A DNA stretch of 64,000 bases. It comes from Pyrenula massariospora (lineage: Eukaryota; Ascomycota; Eurotiomycetes; Pyrenulales; Pyrenulaceae). The translations under genes were made by a program, and so were the position numbers. The stretch is taken from positions 744,001 to 808,000 of the forward strand of contig JAGFMI010000010.1 in the NCBI GenBank assembly GCA_021030905.1, written 5' to 3'. Each line of letters opens with the position of its first letter. The stretch's first letter is position 1. Shown in pieces: positions 1-10,224 of this stretch. Below the pieces are notes generated by a model. It was not told where the DNA came from. It searched no databases and saw only the letters and a list, made by a program, of their open reading frames with translations.

Positions 1-981
1 GTACACCTATCGCGACCAGCATGGCAAATACTACGTTGGTGCATCCGGCGCTCGGTTTGGAGTATTGCAGCCAAGTGCGATGTTTTGCTCAACCCTCTCG
101 TGCGCGTGGCACTGACAAGGCCCCATAGCCAGCAAGAAACCCATTCCTGCGCGGACTGATTCTCCGATACCAGAAAGCGACAACGAAAGCAGGACCTCGA
201 TCAAGTCGCCCTCGTTCTCCATCCACTCATTACGTCGCTTGCTGAACTTGGCGGTCGACCGTTTTGCACAAGCATCTCACGGTGGTAGTAGCCGCCCGCC
301 ACCGGATGGGAAGACCCAATTATCGGGAAAAGTCCAGTCTGGTTCTGCTTACCCCGCACGGTACGACAATAACGACGATACCCATGACGATGATGGTGAA
401 GGTGTGCCAGTCATGAGCCCCCTACAGTTGGCCACAGCGATAGGCAGGCACCTGAAACACAGGAAGGAGCGGCCGCCGCGTTCGCTCCATCCGCAGACAA
501 CGCGGAGTTATATCATGTTTGGGCAGGATGAGAAGAGAACGCCTACCTGGGCGGATGGCATGAGATAGCAACCTGTCTGGGTTGGTTAATGACAACGTTT
601 CGGATCCTCCATGGCTTAGCAACCTTGGCTACGCTCGCTACAGGCACTCCTGGGCAAGCTCAGGATGCAGATGTTCCCCGTGACAACATTCTAGTCGCCA
701 AAGGAGCTTTTCTGGACAGGCTTCACAGGGGCCGAGGGATCGTGCCCATCGGGTGATGAATGCTGTCTGATTGCGGAGCGAAAGACCAACAGCTACGTAA
801 TCTAATACTGGCACGCGTGAGTATAGCGACCGTCGATATCAACGTCGCTCCTTCACGTTCTCTCTTCCAAGCGCAACTCCCTCTCCACTGCCGCAACGAC
901 CATCTCTACAGAGTACCCGATCTCATCACTTGTCGCTTGGGTAGTCGTAGGACCCGCCTATTTCCCTGTCTGGGCTGCTTT
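1..981. other. No supported gene; left-edge region
   Basis: Only short open frames on both strands (for example 239-568 plus and 422-622 minus). None shows a recognisable domain, splice context or signal peptide. This stretch lies 3' of the precursor gene at 982-1843. A good donor-like GTAAGG occurs on the minus strand near 1007, so the precursor transcript could continue into this region. Confidence 0.4.
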
Positions 982-1843
982 TCATGCCGACATTTGATAG
1001 TACCTTACGGAGGCTAGGACGTCGAGGTCATTCTCGGCCCCGGAGTCATCGATTTTGGCACGCTTGGATTTGTAACGCCTAGGTTTCGAATCGACATCTG
1101 GAGCATTCTCTGTACCTTTCTTAGCATCTTCGGGGAGGTGGATATAATAGAGCTTTACGAACTTTGAGTCTCCACATAGGAATTGTAAGAATTAGTGAAT
1201 ATTGAATCTGTAGGATTTTCCACATCTCTCTTAACAGCATTCCGCTCATAGTAGCTATCGCTGAACCTTTGATCTGGTTCATAGTAGGTGTTCTGCATAC
1301 CTCTCTTAGGCCGTTCAGGGAGCTGCGGATGGTCATTGCGAACGAGGTATTTCGAACCCACGACATTTTCTGTCTCCCTCTTAGCATGTTCGGGGAGTTG
1401 ATCATCACAATAAAATGTACCGTCAAGGGGCAGACCCGCAACATTGTCCTTTTCATTGTCCTGGCCTTCAATACGCTTGCTGACAGTCTAGCGGGAATGT
1501 CATTATCTTTATATTTGACAGTACGTAGGATTGCTTAAAAGAGTTCAAAGAGGAAATTTCATAGGCTGGAAAAAGAAAACAGAGGGGGAATTGGATGATG
1601 TTTGAACAATTGGGTTACAGACATGGCCGAATCTCTTGAAATAGTAGTCTTTGGGTGAGCTCTCAGCTACTACGGCTTTGAGCGCGTCGAGGGCCTAGGT
1701 GCAAAGAACATATGCTTGTGAGAGAAAATAGTGTCAGAGAAATGAACAGGTGTTAGACTCACAGCGGAAGGCATTGTGGGAAAGGAAAGCACTGCAGTGC
1801 TTGCGGCTAGCATAATGGCCATGGAGGTGGTAAGGCCGTACAT
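982..1843 (-). CDS. Secreted Kex2-processed repeat precursor, likely fungal RiPP (dikaritin-type) precursor peptide
   Basis: Exons inferred on the minus strand: 1763-1843, 1623-1694 and 1155-1487, giving 161 residues with stop at 1155-1157. Exon 1 encodes a signal peptide (hydrophobic MAIMLAASTAVLSFP). Lys-Arg kexin sites fall at residues 47-48, 55-56, 87-88, 112-113 and 137-138, the last three exactly 25 residues apart. Each site is preceded by an aromatic segment (DYYFKR; TFYCDDQLPEHAKR; SKYLVRNDHPQLPERPKR; SYYERNAVKR) and the last three are followed by a short xxEN or xxQN stretch. UstA-like precursors of ustiloxin, asperipin and phomopsin share this plan: signal peptide, KR-flanked repeats, Tyr-containing cores. 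Two UstYa-family genes lie about 5.3 kb away. A further repeat ending LPEDAKK lies past the stop in another frame, down to a TGA at 982-984, so the 3' end may be spliced or frameshifted. The second donor (GTCTGT) is weak. No homolog search was possible. Confidence 0.72.
1227..1376 (-). repeat. Two exact-period 75-bp coding repeats inside the precursor
   Basis: Lys-Arg codon pairs sit at 1377-1382, 1302-1307 and 1227-1232 (plus-strand coordinates), spaced exactly 75 bp. A related Lys-Lys site at 1117-1122 lies 110 bp further on, which breaks the frame. Bases just before each pair are related (plus strand: ttagcatgttcggggag, ttaggccgttcagggag, ttagcatcttcggggag), so the units are diverged tandem duplications rather than chance dibasic sites. 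Confidence 0.75.
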
Positions 1844-4800
1844 CGTCGTTTTTGGGAGGAGGGTCGGAACAAACCCCAGTGACTGCTGACTCGGTTGCTC
1901 AATATTTGTTTGATCCCTTAGTATTGATAATGCTAAGCAATTCCGAGGAGTAAGAAAAAAGGCTCTTGTTACGAGGCAGTCACGGCTTCTCAGAAACTAG
2001 CGACAATATGACCTTCCAGGTTTTCCGAAAGAAGTCAAAGGACGAGATACCTCTTTGCACCGGAAAGGATTAGAATTCCCGATGTACAGCTCGCGAAAGT
2101 CCGATAACCTGTTAGAAGGATGCTAGCATGGCAGGCCGACTCAAGATTCTCGCATCTGAGTTTTCTCTTGAAGGAGCCGGTGTTGTGCAGTGAGTACATC
2201 GTATGTTAGACTCCATCCGCCTAATCCCGCCTAATCGTGAGACTGGACATAGAAAAAAGAAGCGATCAGCTGTGGAAAGCGCTACTTCCTGTGGCTTTAC
2301 GGATCCTCTAGCTTACCACATGTTGGTCTTGGATTCACTTGGCTCAATGTAACGGATATATGAAATAAGCTACAGGAAATCGGGATTTTTGGGTATCCGG
2401 CATGGTGCAATCGCTGGCCTCAGGGATGTCGACAAGGTCGAATGGAGAGGGAACCTGAAACGCGGTAGTACTGAATTCTATGATTATAGGTCGAGCAGCT
2501 TTTGAGGGAGCAAAAATATGAAGACGGTGGCATCAAGACAAATAGTAAATCCGATCCAAAATCCATGGTCCCAATTTTCCTCGTTCATTTGCCATACGTC
2601 AAATCCGGATTTGGGCGCGTTCAAGTAACAACCCTTGAGATGGCCATGCCTCGCATGTTCAGTGAGTATCGTCTAAGATGCTGAGATCCGATTAATGTCC
2701 ATTTAGCGAGGTCAGGTATCTTACAACCGCGTATCAGCTGGTTGGGTTTGAGGTCTCCGTCTTTGGTCTTCGCTGAATAATGGTCTGCACTTGAGCCAGT
2801 GTATCACCTCTAGAGGCAATTAGGAGGATTCTTGAGACAGACATCCCACATAAACGGTTTAAACAAACGTCTTCTGTGAATTGTACTGTCAAGAGATGGC
2901 ATCCCACATTAGACTAGGCCAAGCGGAACGTTACATGGACATCCTTAAAGAGTTTGTAGAACTCTGCAAGAAGTCATGGAGTAGGACATAGCAAGCTGGG
3001 ATCATGTCGATGGCGGCGCGAAGTCCTTGATTTTGTGCGGTACAGGCTCCTTCGTCAGCCGCTCTGTAGCCGGCTACAGTGGAGAGTAGTGAGAGCATGG
3101 GGTCGGTCACCAAGGCGCCCCGGCCAGGCTGGAAGAACCTCGGCTTGGCATCCCCATCCGTAGATCATGAGGCTATCTTAAAACAAATCCTTTTGATCCT
3201 GGGAAGCTGGGTAGATTTGTCTCCACTCAGGCGCGGCATCGCATCTGTGGGCTATTTCCTGTCTCTCACATTTCTCTACTTGCTGCGTGCTCCTTGTACA
3301 CCTACAGCCTTGGCGGGTAGAAACACTAAAAATCTGTATCGCCCTCACCTTCCCACTGACCACCGCCGCCCTGCCTTCAGATCGCGAGCAGGGTGAGCAC
3401 AAGGTGAGTCTCTGGCAATGCTCAACCAGCGACGGTCGACACGGATCAGAGCTCAGCAGATCAAAAACCATCAAGACATTGAACGACTGATCGAGAATCC
3501 CGACAACCAACGTAACAGATATTGTCCCGGTCCAAGATGCCGTCCACAACGAGCAGATACCACGGCTTTCTCTCAACCATCCAGCTACGTTCTAACACGA
3601 CCTGAAGCAGCCTGGCTAACAGAACTCCTTGACGAACTAATTAATACGTGTTGTAGTAGAGGTTTTCTCTAGGCCTCCTTGTACTTATCCCCCTGCGGAC
3701 AACCCTAGCTTGGAACCGACAAGTACGTCATAGTAAGTAATATTGCTAGATCAGCTGACCTATGCTAGGTTCGAGTGGATCCCTCGCGAGCTATATCCTA
3801 TCTTCTTCGGCGTGTTGCACCAGTATCGGACGGATTCTCTTCGAGAGGTTGGAGAGGTGTCTCGCGGTACATCCAAGAAGTGTTACACAGAGAACATCTT
3901 GGCTTGACGTATAGATTTGAGAACACGGACATAAGCACTCTCTTCAAGGAATCGATGGATTCGCGTCACCTCACCCAACTCTGTGACGTTCGAAACTCCT
4001 GAATTTGAGGTGATGACGAGTTGGAGCGATGCTTACTGGGGCTAATACGCTCTGGGTCCCGTCAAGGATATCCACCTCACGAATTTCTAGATGAAGTTTT
4101 TCATATCTTATTAGTCTGGTGACCTTCGTTACACTTCATAGTCAAAAACCTAACATCCATATTAATTAATTCAATCGACGTAGACTGCGCTTCGTAGGAT
4201 TTACATTCTCGGAGGTGCTCGCTTCTGCTTTGAGAGATGAGGTGATGTTGCCACAAGGAAAGCATCCTTCACGTAAGCCATGCCCGAATGAGTATTTGCA
4301 TAGAACCTCTACATGGCTCGTACCGCTCCACTAGACGCCACGACGCGCTAGAATCAACGGCACGAACTTGAGATCTGCTCAGATGCTGCGTCGCTGGTGC
4401 TAGTTAGATCCCCTTCAGCCTCCGATCCCAGGATCGAGATATTGTCACCCAATTATAGTGTGGGCGACGAAGCCACGTCACGTTGCAGAAGATCGTCATA
4501 GTTATCTCTGGGTAGCTTTGCTTTAGACTTAGAGATAGACCAGTGTCCTTTATGAATGACTTTGAATCAAGATCTTCTTGCTGTACGTAAAATATCCAAC
4601 AAGATTGATAGTCTGAGGGAGCCGGAATCTTTCTAGACTCTAAGAGGTATTTTCTCCGCCTTGTATGCGACCAAAGGTCGGCTAAGACTTCTGCTATCCT
4701 GCCTCGGTTGTCAATTCCACATTGGCAGGATTTGCATCCCTGTAGCCGCTGTCGTCATTTCATGCCAGTTGGTTTGGGGGCGGTTTTTGAGTTGAGGCTC

Positions 4801-4947
4801 ATCGATAGCGTCGTACAAATCATAGAGGCCCCCGGTGCGAAGCCTCGTACTGTTTAAAAGGTGTAATACGGAGTTTTCTGTACTTGTTCCATCCTTCTGT
4901 AGAGCTCAACTATCTCAAATTCGAAGTAACACCGCATCCTGTCAACG
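1844..4947. other. Gene-poor stretch with one degenerate coding fragment
   Basis: About 3.1 kb between the precursor promoter and the ZZ-like gene. Apart from the minus-strand fragment listed at 2931-3239 I see only short frames that I cannot assign. A plus-strand frame near 3772-3918 reads like protein (FEWIPRELYPIFFGVL) but has no start or continuation I can support. It may be a relic exon. Confidence 0.4.
2931..3239 (-). pseudogene. Unrecognised protein fragment with one in-frame stop
   Basis: A minus-strand frame starting with ATG at 3239 runs 103 codons to a TAA at 2931, broken once by TGA at 3165-3167. The part after the stop has protein-like composition, with segments such as KPRFFQPGRGALVTDPMLSL and AIDMIPACYVLLHDFLQ. 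I do not recognise the family. It could be a pseudogene, one exon of a spliced gene, or a chance open frame. It lies between the precursor and the ZZ-like gene, so it may be a decayed member of the same locus. Confidence 0.3.
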
Positions 4948-6161
4948 ATGGCAGCTGTTCAAGGCACACCTGCAGGTCTGGCGCATGTACAATCAGTTGG
5001 AAAGTACACTCCAGCTCCGCTCAATGGCACTCCAATGAATCATCACGGTCAGCAGAGCCAAGCCCAGGGACAGTATCAAGTTCCATTTGTATCATTTGAA
5101 GCGTCTAAAGACCAGAAGTACACGCAGTACACTCAGATTGTTCTCAGCAAAGGCACAGCAGCAAATCACGTCGTCGCTCACTGCGATGTTTGCTCTACAG
5201 CGTCATGGGACCCAGAAGGGAACTATACTCAACTTTATCAATGCCAAGATTGTGACGAACGGTTCCTCTGCGATCCGTGCGCGCGAGATGTTATACGGGA
5301 TAATTCCGATATACATGGCGCAGACCATAAATTGAAGCCATACTTCCAACTCGCCCGGCTAGACTACGACATTCCGGCGGCTGTCTCCGATCCAAACCTC
5401 GGCGTATTCAAGGTCGGCGCCGTCGACGAAGAAGACGTCGAGGACTTGATCGATAAAGTGTGGTTCTATCCACCGAAGCCTACACAGTCCCGGACGGTGC
5501 GCTGTCTTCTGCCAGCTCCTCCCGGGCAATACCTTCTCACTGCCACTATCTCCGTCTCCACAAGCCATGCGGAAGACGAAGACTACCTCGAACGCCTGGT
5601 TGGCAAGGTGATGCCGAAAACGCAAAGCTTAGGGTCGGTCCGGATGGCTGCCCGTCCACTCGCCGCGCAATACTATCCACTGCGTGATACAACTGGCCTT
5701 CAGGCTAAGGGTATTTCCGCCAAGCCCATCGAATGGTCGGTTCTCAAATCAAAGACTCGCAAAAGAGACGAAAAGGTCAAGCTTGGGTATCTACTGGTGG
5801 GACCTGGAAGCAATTGCGTGGAGGTTATATTTCAGGACAGTTATGACGAGTCGAGTTGCGTTAGTCACCGGCCCTTTAAATGGAAGATCTCTAATATCAG
5901 GTAAGCCATGAGTGGGACCGTTGGGCGTAGGTCACTGAATGTAGATATAGACTTTCTTCCGAGACTCCGCCGGTTCAGCTTGCAAACAAGGGACAAATCA
6001 TGCAGGCACAACAAGTTAACAAAGACCGCAAGCAACAAGAGTGGCAGGACCGCTTTGATAAGTTCCAGCAATACCAAGACTTCCGCAAAGAGCAAAAGCA
6101 AGCATCCGGAAAGGTTGCTCAGAAAGCTCGCATTATGCCAGCTTCACCAAAGCTACATTAA
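4948..6161 (+). CDS. ZZ-like zinc-binding domain protein with Gln/Lys-rich C-terminal helix
   Basis: Two exons, 4948-5900 and 5951-6161, joined by a 50-bp GTAAGC...ATAG intron that restores frame (phase 2); 387 residues. Near residues 77-125 a Cys pattern (HCDVC, then CQDC, then CDPC, followed by His residues in HGADH) resembles a ZZ-type or related treble-clef zinc finger, a fold usually used for protein contacts. The end of exon 2 is rich in Gln, Lys and Asp (for example QQVNKDRKQQEWQDRFDKFQ) and should be helical or coiled-coil. The middle has no domain I can name. The start has a reasonable context and no upstream ATG in frame. It lies between the peptide precursor and the UstYa pair but has no feature tying it to peptide maturation. 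Confidence 0.75.
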
Positions 6162-7182
6162 CCACATCTCTGAGCCTGGGTATAAAATTCAAAAGTATGA
6201 CTTCTCAATCCCAGCCTTTGCTTAAGGAGCTTGCACGAAGCTCTGAGCACTAAACTCTTGCAAAACGCCCGAACACCTTGCTTAGATTTAAATTGCAGAG
6301 GTGCCGAGCGATTGCATCGCTTGGTAGGAAGTTCGGTCTGTCGAAAACATGCTCCAGATACTGTTTTGGGTGGTATGAAGGCGTGGTGCGTTTCGGTTGA
6401 TTTTGAAGATTGACGGCAACATATTCGAGGGACTATCTCATTTTTTCCTGGCTGAAATTTTCGATTGCTACGACAGAGATTGTGGCATTGCAAGTGGTGG
6501 CAGAAGTTATTTGGAAGGAAAAGTCTTTAGAAGCCCCCGCGGAAGTGCAATCCCGTGACACGCGATCGCGAAACTTGAGCTACGATGCCATCAGGCAAAC
6601 GTGCAATTTAGCTGCAGCAAGAGTGTGGAGCGATGAATTCTACGACAAATGCAACAGTTCGGAGCCTCTGTTTATTTGGAGACTCTAGCATGTTCTAGAC
6701 TAGACATCTCCCGACGGTCAGGTGTCTCTTTTCGGAGAGCGTCGAGTCGGAATTCACGGGAACTTTGGAAATAAATAACTGTTTTCAGTGGGCAACGATT
6801 TACAGAGACTCTTTTAATTTGAGGAGCGCATATGTTAGCCTCTGTCGTCCTAGAGTGATCGGAGTGTGAAGCGGCCAAGCGTAAAGCGGCCTCGCCAGAA
6901 CACAAAGCAGGGTGAAATCGACACAGGTTTTTGTTCTCTTGGTAAGCGTTGCGATTCAATTCTATGGCCGGGACATTATCTCAAAGAGCCCAGCGCTGTC
7001 CAGTACATGAACTACCTTGAAGCACGCTAGGGAGTGAATGCCAATTCTAGAGGGACATATTTAAGCACTTATAAAAGAGATGTTCTTTTTATTTCGACAT
7101 ATTTATGCCTAGACTCTTATGGATAGTTAAACGAAAGGTGCATGCGGTTCAGACAAATCTCCTTGGTAAGATCTTTACAGAG
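6162..7182. other. Intergenic, two converging 3' ends
   Basis: About 1 kb between the 3' end of the ZZ-like gene and the 3' end of the first UstYa-like gene. Short open frames (for example 6410-6688 plus and 6672-6959 minus) show no domain. AT-rich patches near 7060-7100 could hold polyadenylation signals. No gene supported. Confidence 0.5.
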
Positions 7183-8049
7183 CTACGGCGTCAACTCAGT
7201 CTTCTCCGTCTCTCTCCAATCTGTTACTTCGTTTTGAATAGCCCAATCCAAGATCTTGTCATAGTTTCGGCATCGATGGGTCGTCTCCATGTTCAACATC
7301 CATTTTTGAAGGCCAGTGTTCCATCGCCAGTAAATGGTGCCAATATTCCCACCGCACATCAAACCTTGGCGAAGACGGTCGATACAGTGATCTTTTCAAA
7401 ATCAGTGTGGAAGTGATGGAAAATCAGGGATGAGACTCATACTGTGGTGAATGCTCCTCCTATCGTCCCGCGTTCCATTGGGTTGGAAAATGGCATAGTC
7501 GGGAAAACGTTCAGGCCAGAGGCTCTTCCGTAAGGAGTTCAAACAGTGAATTTGGTGGAAGACCTAGCCCAAGAGTACCTTAGAGTGTGCCGCATATGGA
7601 CTGTAAACAAAGGACTATATTGTTACCTCGAGCGTGATCAGACCCTCGCCTGTATCATGATATGACACGGTTTTGTTTGGTAGCCGACGAGCTGAGGCAG
7701 CATCAACCTTAGTAGTGCTTGTGTGTCTATATAGTTGACTCCACAGCTCGTCTTTCAAGTCGTCCGGTTCACCCTGATACGGAGATTCTTCATAGACATT
7801 GTCGTAGAATACGACATCCTCGTATTCAACCACCGAGTTTGCTGGTGAATAGACTCCAAGGCTCGGGTCATATGTCCACTTGTAGGCCCAGAAGGCAATT
7901 GCTAAAAGAAAGGCATTCAGAACGTAAAGACTGAGGACATGATATTTTTCCCGCCGAAGCCTTCTCGTCAGCTCCTGTTCGTACTGACGAATGCTGTTGC
8001 TATTATTGCTTTCATGAAGAAGGCTCACCTGGTCATCCTCTTTGTTCAT
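7183..8049 (-). CDS. UstYa-like (DUF3328) oxidase, gene A
   Basis: Exons 7627-8049, 7443-7563 and 7183-7391 (introns 63 and 51 bp, phases 0 and 1); 250 residues. The N-terminus is cytosolic-like, followed by one membrane helix around residues 40-55 (LSLYVLNAFLLAIAFWAYKW). The lumenal part has the family segment SPANSVVEYEDVVFYDN and then SPYQGEPDDLKDELW. Two HxxHC motifs are visible: HQIHC at the start of exon 2 and HHNHC across the exon 2/3 junction, followed by IDRLRQGLMC. UstYa proteins catalyse oxidative cyclisation or related oxidations of ribosomal peptides, and the two His/Cys motifs are thought to form the active site. It is divergent from a second copy at 8555. All exons remain open and both HxxHC motifs are intact, so the gene looks functional. 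Confidence 0.9.
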
Positions 8050-8554
8050 ATTCGATTACTGAAGAAGAAGTCTTGAGAGGTAGATCTGTAGAATGTTAGA
8101 GCTTAGGTGTCTCTGTGCAATCAAAGCAAAGGTGAACAGGGTAGCGCCGGTTGTCTGAAAACTGCATATATTGTTTGGAACCGATGTCCTGCGACTATCC
8201 GGAGCGCATCCTGTTTCTCCACGTCACACAAGTGCATGTACGAGAAAGTAATCATGCGAAGCTGTTACGCAGATCTGCAAGAATCTTGACGCCGACGTCA
8301 CATCCGTACCTTCTCAAGTAGGTAAGCAAATCTGGTTTCGGGGATGACGACCACGAGCGCACTGGAACGCCTCTCACCTCAGACAGAGTTGATTGACTGA
8401 GATGTTCTTTTTCGAAATCCTAGCCAAGCAGACCAACACGACAAGTTTTCCAAGGATAGAGCTTTCATCTATATTGCGCTTTCTCAATCGAAACTATTCC
8501 GCGCTTACTGCGAGATCCATACTCACCCGTTGCCTTTCAGATTCTTTTATCATA
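8050..8554. promoter_or_regulatory. Shared divergent promoter of the two UstYa-like genes
   Basis: 505 bp between the two divergent start codons. Head-to-head placement suggests co-regulation. I could not identify a specific operator. The plus-strand frame is open upstream to 8402, which offers an alternative longer start for gene B, but that extension is low-complexity and lacks family features. Confidence 0.5.
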
Positions 8555-9480
8555 ATGCTCTTTTCTGGGCCGACCAAATATCATCTTCTGACACAAAATG
8601 AAAAAGGCCAGGGGAGAAGGAGCAGGCTATGTCACTATTTTGGGTTATACTGGCCCTTCGTCCTCATCCTTTCAACAGCCCCTGCATTCCTCCTAGGGAC
8701 GATTGTTCAAGACTGGCGTGAAACTACAGCGCAGATGCCTCATGATCTGGCGTGGAATCCAGATCTGGAGCTTATGAAAACAAGATGGATCAAGTTTCAA
8801 GGCTCATTCGAATCGAGAAGCCTCTATCGTGGGCTACCGAGTGAAAGTATCGACAACGAATGGGATCGATACACTGCCAACCCCTGGATCGATGGCACGG
8901 CTATAGTTCTTAGTGTTACCGAAGGGGATATCAGGGAGTCGAGGAAAGGTTCCGACGCAGAATGGTTCAACTCAACAGTGGTATTAGATGATGAAAATGG
9001 TGGTGGGTATATGGGGACACTTGAAATCTTTCATCAGTTGCATTGTTTGGTAAGTTCGAATGGCTGGCCGCTAGAACGAAACTGACATAGGAATTGGTCG
9101 AAGAACATGCTGCGAAAACATAGTCATCAAGAATACTACAAAGGCGATAAAAACTTCCACAATCGGGAAATACTGCGAAAGCATGTCGGTATGGGTTTCA
9201 TGTGAAAGAGTTTCATCTCCAAAAGCTACTTTCTAACCATTTCTCCAAACCAGATCACTGTTTAGAGATTATTCGTCAAGTATTGATGTGTTCTGGCGAT
9301 ACAGGCTTGATCACATTCCACTGGGTAAAAGATAATCCAGTTCCTTACCCAGATTTCAACACATGGCATAAATGCCGGGACCCAGAGCAGATCTTGGAAT
9401 GGGGCCATGTCCATAAAGCACCGGTGATTCGTCGTTTTGAGAAGCCTGACGACGCTGTGGAGATGCCGATGGCTCCATGA
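8555..9480 (+). CDS. UstYa-like (DUF3328) oxidase, gene B
   Basis: Exons 8555-9049, 9104-9188 and 9254-9480 (introns 54 and 65 bp, phases 0 and 1); 268 residues. A membrane helix lies near residues 32-50 (YWPFVLILSTAPAFLLGTIV). HxxHC motif one is HQLHC at the end of exon 1, continued across the splice as LNMLRKHSHQEYY. Motif two is HVDHC, made by joining exons 2 and 3, followed by LEIIRQVLMCSGDTGLITF. Splicing was chosen so that both motifs stay in frame; the second exon begins at an AAG acceptor after GAATTGGTCG. The start at 8555 places the helix at the usual distance from the N-terminus. It probably acts with gene A on the secreted precursor at 982-1843, as paired UstYa/UstYb proteins do in ustiloxin biosynthesis. 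That link is inference. Confidence 0.9.
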
Positions 9481-10224
9481 GTCTAAGGGTAGTTGCTCAA
9501 CGTCCGAGACTAACGCTTCGGCTATCATCGAATAGGATGCTCATACTCAATTGAGGGCCTTCATTCGCGTCAATGTGAAATGATGTCGGAGACCGTTCAT
9601 GGTCCTCTGCTTCATTGGGTTTTCAGGAAGCGTAATGGGACGTAGACTTTTGGAAACAAGCGCTCTGTCAAATGTGTTATCAATCAATGGAAGATCCTAC
9701 GAGAAGATTTCTCGCATCATAGCTCCTGAAGAGGTTCATTAGGTGCAAAGAAGAAAGCCCTAGTTCACAGAAACTATTTACGACACCAACCGGGCCTAGA
9801 TTCTGCCTTACAATTTGCTATGCTGAGCTAAGTCGAGACACGACTACATCAGTGATCAGGCTGAAAACATGGATTGGACAATAGCGGTAACGTTTGTGTT
9901 ATCGCATAGACGCGTGGCTTGTCGGCGGGCCGTAGTATGGCGCAGGGAGGCTTCCTCGTTGAAAGTCGCAGCACGGGCCAGGGCCCGTGTGTTGGGGCTC
10001 AACTCGGAAATGGAGCGATTAGATGGATAGGGACTTCCGACCGCCGACCCCTGCCAAGCTACTCCTGTCAATCCCCTTGACCACGATAGCTACGTGTTTG
10101 TGGGCCTTTCGAATGTGGGTTGCCTTTTTCGTCTCGTATCTCTTCTGAGGTTTTTACATTTCTATCACTTGAATTCCCGTGAATTGACCGCCATCACCGT
10201 CAAGCCGCCCTCTTTCTGCGTGCT
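9481..10224. other. Intergenic, promoter of the metallopeptidase-like gene
   Basis: 744 bp without a supported gene. A minus-strand frame at 9856-10071 shows no domain. The stretch holds the terminator region of UstYa-like gene B and the upstream region of the secreted protein at 10225. Confidence 0.5.

Noticed and set aside
4948-6161. ZZ-like protein considered as a member of the peptide pathway
   Set aside because: Nothing in the protein suggests enzyme or transport function; position alone is not enough.
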